64,000 nucleotides of DNA, taken from Epiperipatus broadwayi (Eukaryota > Onychophora > Udeonychophora > Euonychophora > Peripatidae). Shown here piece after piece: positions 13,588 to 23,739 of the stretch (the stretch's first letter is position 1; each line of letters opens with the position of its first letter). The stretch lies in contig JAQFVV010006850.1 in the NCBI GenBank assembly GCA_028023455.1, forward strand, positions 231,942 through 295,941, in the 5' to 3' direction. Position numbers and translations under genes: made by a program. The notes under the pieces were generated by a model, which searched no databases, had not been told where the DNA came from, and saw only the letters and a program-made list of their open reading frames with translations.

Positions 13588-14510
13588 TTTCAGGGTACAC
13601 CTGGGTCTCTTTTTACGTGGATTTATTTGATGCGATTATGCCTATTATTTTAAATAATAAATTTTGCGTATATTGAAAATAATAGCACATTATTGGAATT
13701 TGACTTTCATCTTAGTAATTTCAATATTTTCAGTGCTTTATAATAGTAAGATTTTATGCAATAATGAAATTAAAATCATGATTTCCACATTTTATGTATA
13801 CACACATTAAATTTTACATTAAAACGTGAATTTGTTCAAACATTGTGCGTGTTAATTTTGCATTTTAAATCACATTCTGTTTTTGCTTTTTTAAAAAGAA
13901 CGTAATCAATTATTAATCATTTAGTGTCCACAAGTTTATGTTTAAAAGGTGAGTAATAGCAGTGGGCACAATTAAAATTGAAAATTAAAAAATTAAAGAC
14001 AAAAATAAGAATTTAATTTTTAGTTGTTAGATTAATTACTAATTACGTTATCACCAAAAAACCATTAACACAACGTGAGAATGATGTTGGAGCTAGTTGT
14101 ATTTCCTCTTGTAAAGAATCTGATTTTTTACCAGTTTGCAAACAAACCTGTTTATTGGCAAATAGTGATAATAATTAAAACGTGTATAAAAAAATGTAAA
14201 TTACTGTAAATTATGCATAAAAATATATTGTTTTGAATAAAATTAAATATTATAGTTAAAAAAAGTTTGTCTTGTATCAATTTTTTTCAAATTTGAAATT
14301 TTTTATTAGTCATATTTTATTTCCTATTTTTTTTTTTCCAAATTTTAAAGTAATTTTATGTTGGTGCTTTGCTTTTATGCGATTTTTGAAAAATCACAGT
14401 CCATATACCCCCTTTTTCAAGGTAAGTTACATCTATTTTTGCACGATTTTGTTTGCGCATGTTTTTTGAGAAACCTATCTATCGTGTAAAACGAGACCCA
14501 GGTATATATG
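13588..14510. mobile_element. Candidate Tigger/pogo-like non-autonomous transposon
   Basis: The left end carries CACCTGGGTCTCTTTTTACG (about 13601-13620). The right end carries the inverse of ACCTGGGTCTCGTTTTACAC (about 14485-14504). Similar terminal inverted repeats containing a CTCGTTTTA-like core are known from Tigger/pogo transposons, and TA flanks both ends here. No transposase frame survives in the roughly 0.9-kb interior, so it would be a non-autonomous or decayed copy. The ends are diverged, so the family assignment is tentative. Confidence 0.35.
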
Positions 14511-14889
14511 TATATCACATTTCTACAAATAGTGGTAACTAAACAAGAAATTTTTTTAAAAAATTCAGTGCAATATAAAATATTAATGAGAATAACCACA
14601 ATACTGATGCTCCTTATTACACATTCTACTTTTCATTTGTCTTTATGGAAATGCCTAAAACTTATTGGATAGATGGCTTGTAATTTAATTATATGTACAA
14701 CTTACAAAAAAATTATATTTGTATAAAAAAATAGAACCCCTCCCCATAGATTATAAGCAATGAAATATAATTGACATGACAAATATATGAAACAGATATA
14801 CACAAAACAGACATATGATATACTGCTTACAGCAACAGATAAGACAATAAAATAAATTTGATGTTTTATTATAATCGTTATTTACAAAA

Positions 14890-15975
14890 AAAAAATGATA
14901 CTTACATCTCATTTCTTTGCTCCCTTCACTGGAAGCTTGCCAGATGTTTTTTGTTTAATTATCCATTTTCAGGGGCATGGAAATATTTGTTGTTTTTTTT
15001 TCAAAATTATTTTATCCATTTTTTAAATTTTAAAAATATTAACAAATCAAATATAAATTAGTGTTTAATTTAAATAATTAATAATAACTTTTTTTATAAA
15101 TGTCATTCACAACATTTGAATAATTATTTGTTTTAGGTATATTATAACATAGAAACGTTAACATTTTGCCACCATTTTCATGATTTTTTTTGCATGAACC
15201 GGTAGCTTTCAAGATGTTGTTTAATTATTTTTTCTAACATTTTGCAAAATTGATTAAAAATTGGAATCTATTCGTGATAAAAAAAAAAAAAGAGGATGTG
15301 GACTATTTTCAGAATTATGGGTTAGTGCACGCATTTGTGGTGATGTTGCAGAGTATCTGCAATTGCTGTCCAGCATTAATATCCATGTTTGTTATAGTTT
15401 CTTTTTGCCATATTTTTCATTTTATTATAGTTATATTAAATTTTATTTAATTACAATCGTTAGAAGTTTTCTGTAATTTCTTGTGTTTTTATAATCATCT
15501 TAAAAAAAGAAAAGTCTACAAAATATTTAATAAATCATATCAAAAAAACAACCACACCATAATTTCTGTAAGTATGCAGTATCCTGTATTCTGAAAATAC
15601 ATCACTGCATCTTCTTCTGACAGTATACATTCCAAGTTTTAATCATTTTTTTAGAATGTTAGAAAAAATAATTAAACAAGAGCTTGAATGAAAAAAAAAT
15701 GGTAAACAGAAAAAAATCAAGACAATAATTGGTAACGTTAACGTTTGTATGTTATATTATACTTAAAAAAATATTTAAATGTTCTGAATGGCATTTATAA
15801 ATAATTATTATTTAAACTTAACAATAATTTATATTTGATTATTAATAATAACATGTAAGATAAAATAATTTTGAGAGAAAAAAAACAAATATATTTCGAC
15901 GCCCATTGAATATGAATAATTAAACCAAAACCCTTGGCAAGCTTCCAGTGAAAGCGAAAGAATGATTGATATATA
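14890..15975. repeat. Long imperfect inverted repeat, about 1.1 kb
   Basis: The left half (14.89-15.43 kb) is mirrored in order by the right half (15.43-15.97 kb). Anchors are CACTGGAAGCTTGCCA at 14929 against GGCAAGCTTCCAGTGAAAG at 15935, and AACGTTAACATTTTGCC at 15153 against GTAACGTTAACGTT near 15732. A third pair is the block around TATTTTCAGAATTATGG at 15305, matched near 15590. Arms are diverged with small indels. No protein frame runs through it. A foldback transposon or old inverted duplication is likely. Confidence 0.7.
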
Positions 15976-15994
15976 AGGACCAAACTATAATATG

Positions 15995-16375
15995 ATTCTT
16001 ACAGCTGGTTGAAAAATATTACCTCTGAAACTTCATATATAATTACAATTGGCAAGGTTATAAGCGTTCAGAGTTATATATGCACTAAGCACAAACAGAC
16101 ATTTTACAACACAAAATAAGCCTTATTCATATTTTAAAAATGCAAAGAATATTATATACTTACAGCTTGTATAAAATATTATCCCTGGAATTAGGGTCTA
16201 AAATCAAGGAATTGCACGTATATGTATCAAAGCACAAAACAGACTTATTCTACATCACGAAATTAGACCGTTCTTTTACAGCATATATACTTACAGTTGG
16301 TGTAAAATATTATCTCTGCAGCTTCATAAAAATGCGATTGGTTAGATTATAAGCCGGTGGAGTTATATCTATATA
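15995..16375 (+). repeat. Degenerate tandem repeat, about 140-bp unit
   Basis: Three diverged units each begin with a variant of ACTTACAG(C/T)TGGTGTAAAAT, near 15998, 16159 and 16291. Each continues with CTCTG.A.CTTCAT-like sequence and, in two of them, a TTATAAGC(G/C)... block followed by GAGTTATAT. They sit immediately right of the long inverted repeat and may be part of the same element. Confidence 0.55.
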
Positions 16376-17496
16376 CATCGGATTTGTAATCTTTTTTTAG
16401 GATAGAAAAAAATCAACATTCATTCTTTTCCATGAAGTTTAAAAATCAAAGAAAAAAAATAAATGAAAAATTCCTTTTACTAAAACGTTCATAAAAAACG
16501 CAATTTTTAAGATACAGAAAAAAAAACACAGTCTGAAAAACTGATTCAGATTCAATAATATAAAGGATAAAGTATTACATACACTGCGCATAGTTCTTTC
16601 CAATCCCGCACTATGCTTGATTTAAATTCTATGATTAATCAAAATTCTAGATTTTGAGAATTTTTGCTTATATTTTTCTCCAAACTAATAACCCGATTAC
16701 TTTCACTACATTTATAAAACCTTGAAACTTTGTATTCCTCTTTTGTCTTATATTTTTAGACTAAATTTTGAATTTATATATTTTTCCATGTAATTTTATT
16801 ACCTTTCTGAGGCATAATATTAAGGTGGGGATATACTATTTCTAAACATTATATTCTGACAATGTTCTTCTTATTTCCAATTTGTTTGTTTTTTTTCTTT
16901 TAGCAAAATTTAAATATTGTTGAATAGGAAGAACTTATTATTTATTTGGAATTTGAGCCATAACATTTTCCATAATAGTATTTAGTTTAATCGCCAAAGT
17001 AATGATTTGTCTTATCACTGTTTTCAAAGATAATTGCCCCAAGTTTGTCCTTCTTTCACTTGATTTTCTTCAGGATTTCAATACTTTTAGCAAAAAAGAA
17101 ATACATTCTCCAAAGAAATTCAGTATTTATAAATTTCATCATACTTCCATTTGCTGTTCTAGAGTAAGTTGTTATACCAAAAGTTCTTTTTAAATTCTTT
17201 CACATATATACATTTAATGCAAACAATAATATATTATATCCAACACTTAGCACAAAGCTAAGTTAATAATAATGATTTCAAACACATTTTAAATTTCTTT
17301 TTCTAGATTCAATTTAAAATTAATCTTCAGGTGCAAACTTTCTAAATAGAAAGCTTACTTCTGGATATCTTAATATCATTGATTATCAATTCTGTTATCC
17401 CTGCATGTCTGCCAATGGATTGTATGGTTTCTCAAAGTAAATGAAATGAGTTTAAAAAGCAAAAATACTAAATTGGTTAATAAAAATAACTTAATT
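16376..17496. other. AT-rich noncoding stretch
   Basis: No gene, RNA or repeat structure recognised. A 63-codon frame at 17002-17193 (+) has no recognisable domain. Confidence 0.35.
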
Positions 17497-17829
17497 TATT
17501 TACAATGAATAATAATAAGCCAATAAGCTAATGCACATGCGCTTTGTAGATTTAACTATAAATGAATCCTCTCACTTTCCAAACACAAAATAAAGTTTTT
17601 GTGAAAAGATAGAATGAATCCATCTATATTTTCAACCCAAACGTTTATGTGTGGGCAAATCTTAAGTATTTGGAAATGAGAGCGTGAAGATGTTAATCGA
17701 TCATTTTAAATTACTTTTCACTATGCCTGAATGAATGATGCTTGCGGAATTTCTAGAATTTACGATATGTCATTCTGTTTATAAAACATAGCACTATATA
17801 AAATAAATGTCTTATTTACAATGAATAAA
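17497..17829 (+). repeat. Hairpin repeat family, copy C
   Basis: It carries the head block AGCTAATGCACATGCGCTTT at 17526 and the family's internal blocks (CTCACTTTCCAAACACAAAA, CCCAAACGTTTATGTG, GAATGAATGATGCTTGC). The tail is inverted relative to copy A (CACTATATAAAATAAATGTC). TTTACAATGAATAA occurs on both sides and could be a target-site duplication or part of the repeat. Confidence 0.7.
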
Positions 17830-19039
17830 TAAATTATGAAATCATTGTTTATATTTTTGCAACTGCTACTAGATAAATACAATAAATACAAGAGACTAAA
17901 AAATAATAATTATAATTATTAAAACTTAGTTTTAAGATTACATATAAAGATCAGATTTGATCATAATAAAAAATGCTTTAAATTTTTAAATCGTAGTTTT
18001 CTGCAGGTATATATATATATATTATGCCACTACTTTTTATATCTGAATGATCATATGCTGAGAATTAAAATTTTTAATTAAATCTGGAATATATCATACG
18101 AGGGTGCCACTAGGAAAAGAACTTGGAACCACGAAATTAGAAAAATCTTATATTCACGTTTGATAATTTGTATACATATTGTAACAATCTGGAGAAGGTG
18201 AACTTACCGCGATCTGCACTACAGGGCGCCATCTAGACATTTGAACCTAGAAAAATTTATAGAGTAGGCAGATACGTAAGTCAAAAAAAATTTTTTTTTT
18301 TTTTTATATTTTGCATCCGGTCATTAGCTCATGTCACTAGCTCAGTGGAATAGCAGAGATTTAATAATATAATATCTTATCTAATTATATTTCAATATTA
18401 AAAAAGAATAAAATAAGTCACTGCCAGTAATTAACATACAAACATTTATTAATGCACATATATAAGATTTAAAATTATTTTAGCATCAGTTTACCCTTTA
18501 AAATTTAACTTACATTTTTAACTTTGATTTTAATTTACATTTTAATTTTTACAACTTTACATTTTAATTTTTTATAAGTTCGCACAGAGGAGTTTATAAA
18601 AGTTTGTTTTAAAATGTTGAGTATAGATCGGTTACATAGATTACAACGGTTAAAAACATTTCAAAATAAACATAAACGATCAAAATATAAAATCATTGAT
18701 ACTGACAATTGCAGAGGGAAATTTATAAGTAACCCAATAGTATTCACCATAAGATACCTGCATTGTCACCAATAACTTAAAAGACATCCGAATAAATACA
18801 TTATAGATACTCACTGTAAGGTATCATTATTTATTGAATGTCTATATATTTTGATCAAATATGAAAACCCAAAACATACTTAACCGATAACCAATCCATG
18901 CAAGTGTCTGTAAACAACTTAAATTTAATGCATTTTTATTTAGGGTCGAGTATGAATAGACTACATAGATTTGCATTTGAAAATAAAATATTCTATCCCT
19001 ATTTAACCTTAGGCTAAAATTCGCAGTCAAACTGGCATC
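17830..19039. other. Mostly AT-rich; possible LTR-like fragment at 18.18-18.26 kb
   Basis: The block from TTGTAACAATCTGGAGAAGG (18178) to GGGCGCCATCTAGAC (about 18227) shares two short motifs with 23.78-23.92 kb: TGTAACA and GCGCCATCTA. LTR retrotransposon ends often start with TG, but no partner LTR or coding region is seen. The rest holds nothing recognised. Confidence 0.25.
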
Positions 19040-19420
19040 AATTCATCTGATACATCGATGTATTCAATGTAATACGGAATACGGCAGCACCAAAAGGATT
19101 AAAAGAAGACATTGACTCTCGTCAGATAGGAATATTACATATATCTAACGAGAAGAACAATAAAAAAAATCCATAGAAAGGAACTGCATTCTCCGTCTTA
19201 TAATTCCTTCCATAGGCAAATGGGTGAGTGCAGCGTATATATAAACAATTCTGCCAGTAGCGAATCTCCGACTACATCTACTAACTACATCAATATATCC
19301 AATCCATTGACCCAATTTAACAATGACACAAATAACCTAAGATTACCCTCCCCTAATATAACTTTACAAATCTATACAGCCATTCATGCCCGACTTAAGT
19401 TTAACATTGATATATTTTAA
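19040..19420 (+). pseudogene. Unidentified frame-broken coding remnant
   Basis: Three overlapping plus-strand frames together give about 120 residues of non-AT-biased peptide, with shifts near 19115 and 19160. The first includes CIQCNTEY and, after a basic run, RRH: a possible C2H2-like finger, C-x2-C-x13-H. The last frame (19131-19420) is rich in Ser, Thr, Asn and Pro and contains SASSESPTTSTNY. Retroelement gag or ORF1 proteins can combine a finger with such low-complexity sequence, but I cannot name a family. It could also be chance in a GC-richer patch. Confidence 0.25.
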
Positions 19421-19795
19421 TTTATCGGAAAACAGAAATCATAAATAAACTCAAAGAACAAAATTAAATAAATGGAAATGATTTTAAATAAATAAATAAA
19501 AAATACATCAAATAACATTATTAATAAAGAATTTAGTTTGGTCAGATAGGATTCTATTGCATTATTTACTAAAAAGTTTTAAAATTTAGAGTTCTTATTG
19601 TTTCAAGTGAATATAAAGTTCTTACGATTTTTAAAATGTCCAACTTTATCCATTGCTTGCCATGAACATGAATTCCTATGCTGTCCTAAAGAGGTTGATA
19701 TTCTGAAGGCCGATTTATTTATCCATCCGGAGATTTTTGCTTTAACTAGTCCTCAATATAGAAAACGATAGTTCATTTCTCTTTCTTTCTTAGCA

Positions 19796-19851
19796 GAACT
19801 GAAGGGATTGAAGAGTGCATCTTTTCAATCCCTTCTCCTTCACTTCAGCAC
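19796..19851. repeat. Short hairpin
   Basis: GAAGGGATTGAA and TTCAATCCCTTC form a perfect 12-bp stem around a loop of about 10 bases. Partial extension of the stem (CTGAAG / CTTCAG) flanks a bulge. A role as RNA structure or as a transposon end cannot be told apart. Confidence 0.6.
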
Positions 19852-21061
19852 TAACACATATCTGTCACATCGTAAATAATCTATCCTCCCTAATAATTTC
19901 CAAACTTGTCTTTTTATATTAATTTGAAGGATTGAATTTACATTGCGTCATCGATGAGATGGTCTTTTCGCTGAGGTCCGATTCCATTGCTTTTCTCTTC
20001 ATTGGCTATTAGTTTCTATTGTTTTCCTATCTGACCGATGCTTTTACATTTAAATGCCCAAGGCTAGTTTACATTTAACTAATTAAAACAATCATTTCCA
20101 TTTCTGATTAATTAATGTATTTTCCAAGATTAAAGATATATTTTTATCTCTAAATCTTTTTAAGTTTTTGTTTTTAAAATACCTTTCTATTTTTAATAAA
20201 GTTTTATTTTAATAATTTTTTTTTTATCTGTGCGATTTATATATATATGAGTTTAAGATTTTCAATTTTTATGTCTAACAAAAAAAAAAGTTTTTAAATT
20301 CGAACTTTTTATTTTAACTTTATGTTTAATAATAAAAAACAATGTAACGACGTTTGAGCTCGTTACAGTATGATAGATCCAGCTAAACTTCCCTTTACAA
20401 TCCCATTTTAATATGGACGGGTTCAATACAATAATAGGTTTTATTATTGTATACAAATGCAAAAAAAAAAACAAAAAAAAAACAAATACACTTTCATAAC
20501 CTTTAATTAATTATACGCTTTATTATAGTTTATTTTTCTTTTATTCAAGACCATTAACAAAACAAATCACTAATACCCCCCCTACTTTCCTCTTTTCTCT
20601 ACTCTTGACATAACTAATGTAATCATTCTCTCTTTTTTCTTATAAAAAAAAAACTAAGGGAAAGAGAAATATATATTTCGTTCTTGAAGGAACATGCGCT
20701 TTTACTTAAATAAGTGTCCAACCCGATCCAAATCTTGACCGGTATTGGGACTAAGCAACTTACTATTAGGAGTAAGTTATAACACAAAACCCCTACCCTC
20801 TCTTTCAATATTTTCTCAGCCCTTAATACTTTTCATTTTGCTTTCTAAATCATTTTAAATTCTATTCTGATAACATTCTCTTGGTTCATTTATGGGATTA
20901 TTATTTTTTTAAATTTCGCCCAATAGTCCCAAAATTTAACTTTATTAAGATATAAAAAATAAATCCCCTTCTATTGTCGTAACTTATAGTTCGTTAATAA
21001 TTAAATGCAATCCTAAAAAGTTCACCAATGTCTATAGTTCAATCAATCAATAAAGTTTCCA
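19852..21061. other. Pyrimidine-rich noncoding stretch
   Basis: The plus strand is T/C-rich. Small palindromes occur at about 20344-20367 (GTAACGA...TCGTTAC) and 20756-20780 (AACTTACT...AGTAAGTT). No gene recognised. Confidence 0.35.
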
Positions 21062-21280
21062 TTACCCTGATCGATCTGTGTACATCCATAAGCGTTTCTT
21101 CATATCTCTTGGGAGTTGATTCTCATCAACTAGTTTTGTTCCACGGCTACTTTCTCCTATGTGGTTTGATGTTCCTTGAGGTGTTTTCACAGTTCGATGA
21201 AGATCTAGGAATAGGTCAGTGCCCTGGCTGGGGACGGATTCTATTTCGTTTACCCTTCGATCATTTTTATTTCCATTTTC
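21062..21280 (-). CDS. Unidentified 72-residue frame, possible exon
   Basis: A stop-to-stop minus-strand frame of 72 codons with balanced composition (Asp, Glu, Arg, Gly, Thr, Pro present), unlike the chance frames around it. It includes QGTDLFLDLHRTVKTPQGT and ends WMYTDRSG. Just before the stop, the minus strand reads CAGG/GTAATG, a passable 5' splice site, so the stop may lie in an intron. No domain recognised and no initiator chosen. Alternatives are a retroelement fragment or chance. Confidence 0.25.
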   Translation of the reverse strand, partial: ENGNKNDRRVNEIESVPSQGTDLFLDLHRTVKTPQGTSNHIGESSRGTKLVDENQLPRDMKKRLWMYTDRSG

Positions 21281-21810
21281 TTATATAATAGTTCTTTTTT
21301 TGTTAAAAGAAAACTAATAATTAAACACACAATAGGTTTTCCTCTCTATTTATAATCCTTTTTTCCATTGTCCTTTTTTTGATTACGTTCCCGGCCAGTG
21401 ATTGCATTCCTTTAATTTTTTTTGTTTTTAACACCTTGCTAACTAGAAGTCACAACAATAGAATTAATTACAATTTCTTTTTTTTCTTTCCCCACCCTTC
21501 AGATTAGAAAATTAAAATAATTAATTACGAAATTGTTTCCAAAAATGTAAAAAATTTTAATATCACTTTCGATGTAATCTCTCAATCCAATTTAAAAAAT
21601 AACTAATCTACCATTTTTCTTTTTTTTTGTTTTTAAAATCCCAATAAAAAAAAACTAATAAATAATACAAAAAAACTTACAATAAAAAACTAATAAATAA
21701 TACCCCCCCAAAAAAAAACTTCCTATACACACAGCATTTATTTTTTATTTTATACCCGTAATATATATGTGTATATATGTATATTTACATACACACAGAG
21801 AATATAACAT

Positions 21811-21833
21811 GAGCCGATCGAAATTATCGGCTC
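21811..21833. repeat. Short palindrome
   Basis: GAGCCGAT and ATCGGCTC form a perfect 8-bp stem around seven bases (CGAAATT). It is followed by (TA)n and lies about 20 bases downstream of the possible terminal exon's stop codon on the minus strand. Confidence 0.6.
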
Positions 21834-21850
21834 AATATATATATATATCT

Positions 21851-21957
21851 TTAGTGATAGTCTTCATCAATCAAATCCTCATTGTGATTATTCTTTTTGG
21901 GCATCAGTGATGGCAGATACTGCAGATGAGTACCATTAGAAATATATGGTAGGTCTT
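21851..21957 (-). CDS. Possible terminal exon of an unidentified host gene
   Basis: On the minus strand a pyrimidine-rich tract ending TTTTGCCAG precedes 107 bases with an open frame. The frame completes a split codon and continues DLPYISNGTHLQYLPSLMPK, then a polar, acidic tail ending LIDEDYH before TAA. The composition (Pro, His, Asp, Glu, Gly) is much more protein-like than the surrounding frames. A terminal exon with a phase-1 acceptor fits. I do not recognise the protein, and no upstream exon could be found with confidence. Confidence 0.4.
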
Positions 21958-22797
21958 CTGGCAAAACATAAAGCAGGCAATATTAAATTATATGCAACTT
22001 CAAAATTTGTCTGAATATAATTGCATAGTTCAAGATCTTTTGATTGGAATGTTCTTTGCTTTTTTAGCCAGCCAGTTTAAATATACTTAATACTGTCATA
22101 TGTTCTGAGGTAAATAAAGTGTTGAAAAATATTTTGAAATAGTCATCTGAAAGTATTCTGAGGGTGATTGCTTTAAAAGCCAATGGTTTTTTTAATAGCT
22201 ATTTCTCTGTCAGCATTTTTTTCTTTTAATAGAACCAACCTGCATTTCTTTCCTCTTGATTCAAGAGTAGACTTTCATCATGTTTCTTTTCTGACCCTAT
22301 TTATATCTTATGTTCTCACTACATGTGTTTTTAAACTAACATGTAATCAAGTGTGTATTTACTTATATCAGAAATAGAAACAATGCATACTGCTAGCGGA
22401 AGTCTATATAAAATATGAAACATTTCAAATATTTTACTTATATTAGGATGTTTTTTTAAAAAAAACATCTTTTACCAAAAACAAATTACCAGATTAAATA
22501 TATATATATATATATATAATAAAAACCAGGTTTTTCATAAATATTTTTATAGTGTAAGATTATTTTTATAAATGATTATATATAAAATAGTTTTTTTATT
22601 ACGAGCTAAAAAAAAAAAAAAAAAGAAAATCATTTCTGAGCTTTGAAATTCATTCTCTAACTTTCTCAATTTTACTGCTTAATAATTTTTAATAATGTAT
22701 ATAGATTTGCCATGCTTAACAAATTATGTAATTACAACTATAAAAAAAAAAGTAAATTATTTTTTAAATCTATTCTAAAAGGCGAATTTAAAAAGGG
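21958..22797. other. AT-rich noncoding stretch
   Basis: No gene seen. A (TA)n tract lies at about 22497-22518 and a poly(A) run near 22608. If 21851-21957 is an exon, this is its upstream intron. Confidence 0.35.
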
Positions 22798-23080
22798 ACA
22801 GTACAATTCCCCTTAAAATAGGCGAAACTCTCCATACAGTACTGCTACTCAGTGAAATCCAGAGTAATCAATGGATGCCAGAAGGGCTTGTGCATAAAAT
22901 TCCTATTTAGTGCCTACTCATCCAATATCCCCAGACTAATTTCTAGCTAATGAGAAGCCTTGGATCTGAGAGCACTGCACCTAGATTATATGGAGAGATT
23001 TGCCTGTTTTAATACAGTTATGAGCAAGCGTAAGAAATGGTGATCATGTGACGTTTAGTGGTTCATTTCCCCTTACATTA
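22798..23080 (-). repeat. Dispersed repeat, longer copy
   Basis: Shares two blocks with 2035-2092 in inverted orientation: GCGAAACTCTCCATACAGT at 22823 and GTGATCATGTGACG at 23040. Both outer edges also carry TTCCCCTTA (near 22809 and 23069). No reading frame is maintained. Family unknown. Confidence 0.45.
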
Positions 23081-23739
23081 TATAGTTATCATTTTACTAA
23101 TAATAATTTTACAAGATTCTGTATTATACAAAATATTTATTAGTAGTATTAACTTTATAGATCTGATTCATTTTAATTTATTAAACTGGTGCAACATAAG
23201 TTACACATAAATTTAATATGCACACACAATATGATAATATCAAGCATTATTAAACAGTCTATTTGATTATAAAGCTTTCTTAATAATTTAACTTTATAAT
23301 ACCATTTATTTGAGCTGTAATTGAATTTGTTTTGTTACAATATATTGTAATTGAATGATCAACTTGACACACATTGGGGTGCCATGTGTAATGAAGTGAA
23401 ATATAGAATGATTTGATTGGTCCACACTTGGGAATCCAAATGTAACTCAGGGAGGAGTTACTTTTCACACTTTACTGACTCAATCATAATTGATAATGAG
23501 CATACTGAGTGATATCACCAACTTAAAAACATACTGCTGATAAAGTTGACTCCACAATAGTAACATTTCCTATTCATCATATGGATATATCACACCATAT
23601 GTATACTATTTAGTATTACTATTGTAATTACTAAAATATGTATTGGTTGGTATTGGCCACATTATTCAATATCCATAATAGTGCCACTAATAACCCAGAT
23701 TTAAATCTATATACCTTTTAATAGTTATCCTCTCAGCAC
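23081..23739. other. AT-rich noncoding stretch
   Basis: No feature recognised. Confidence 0.35.
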
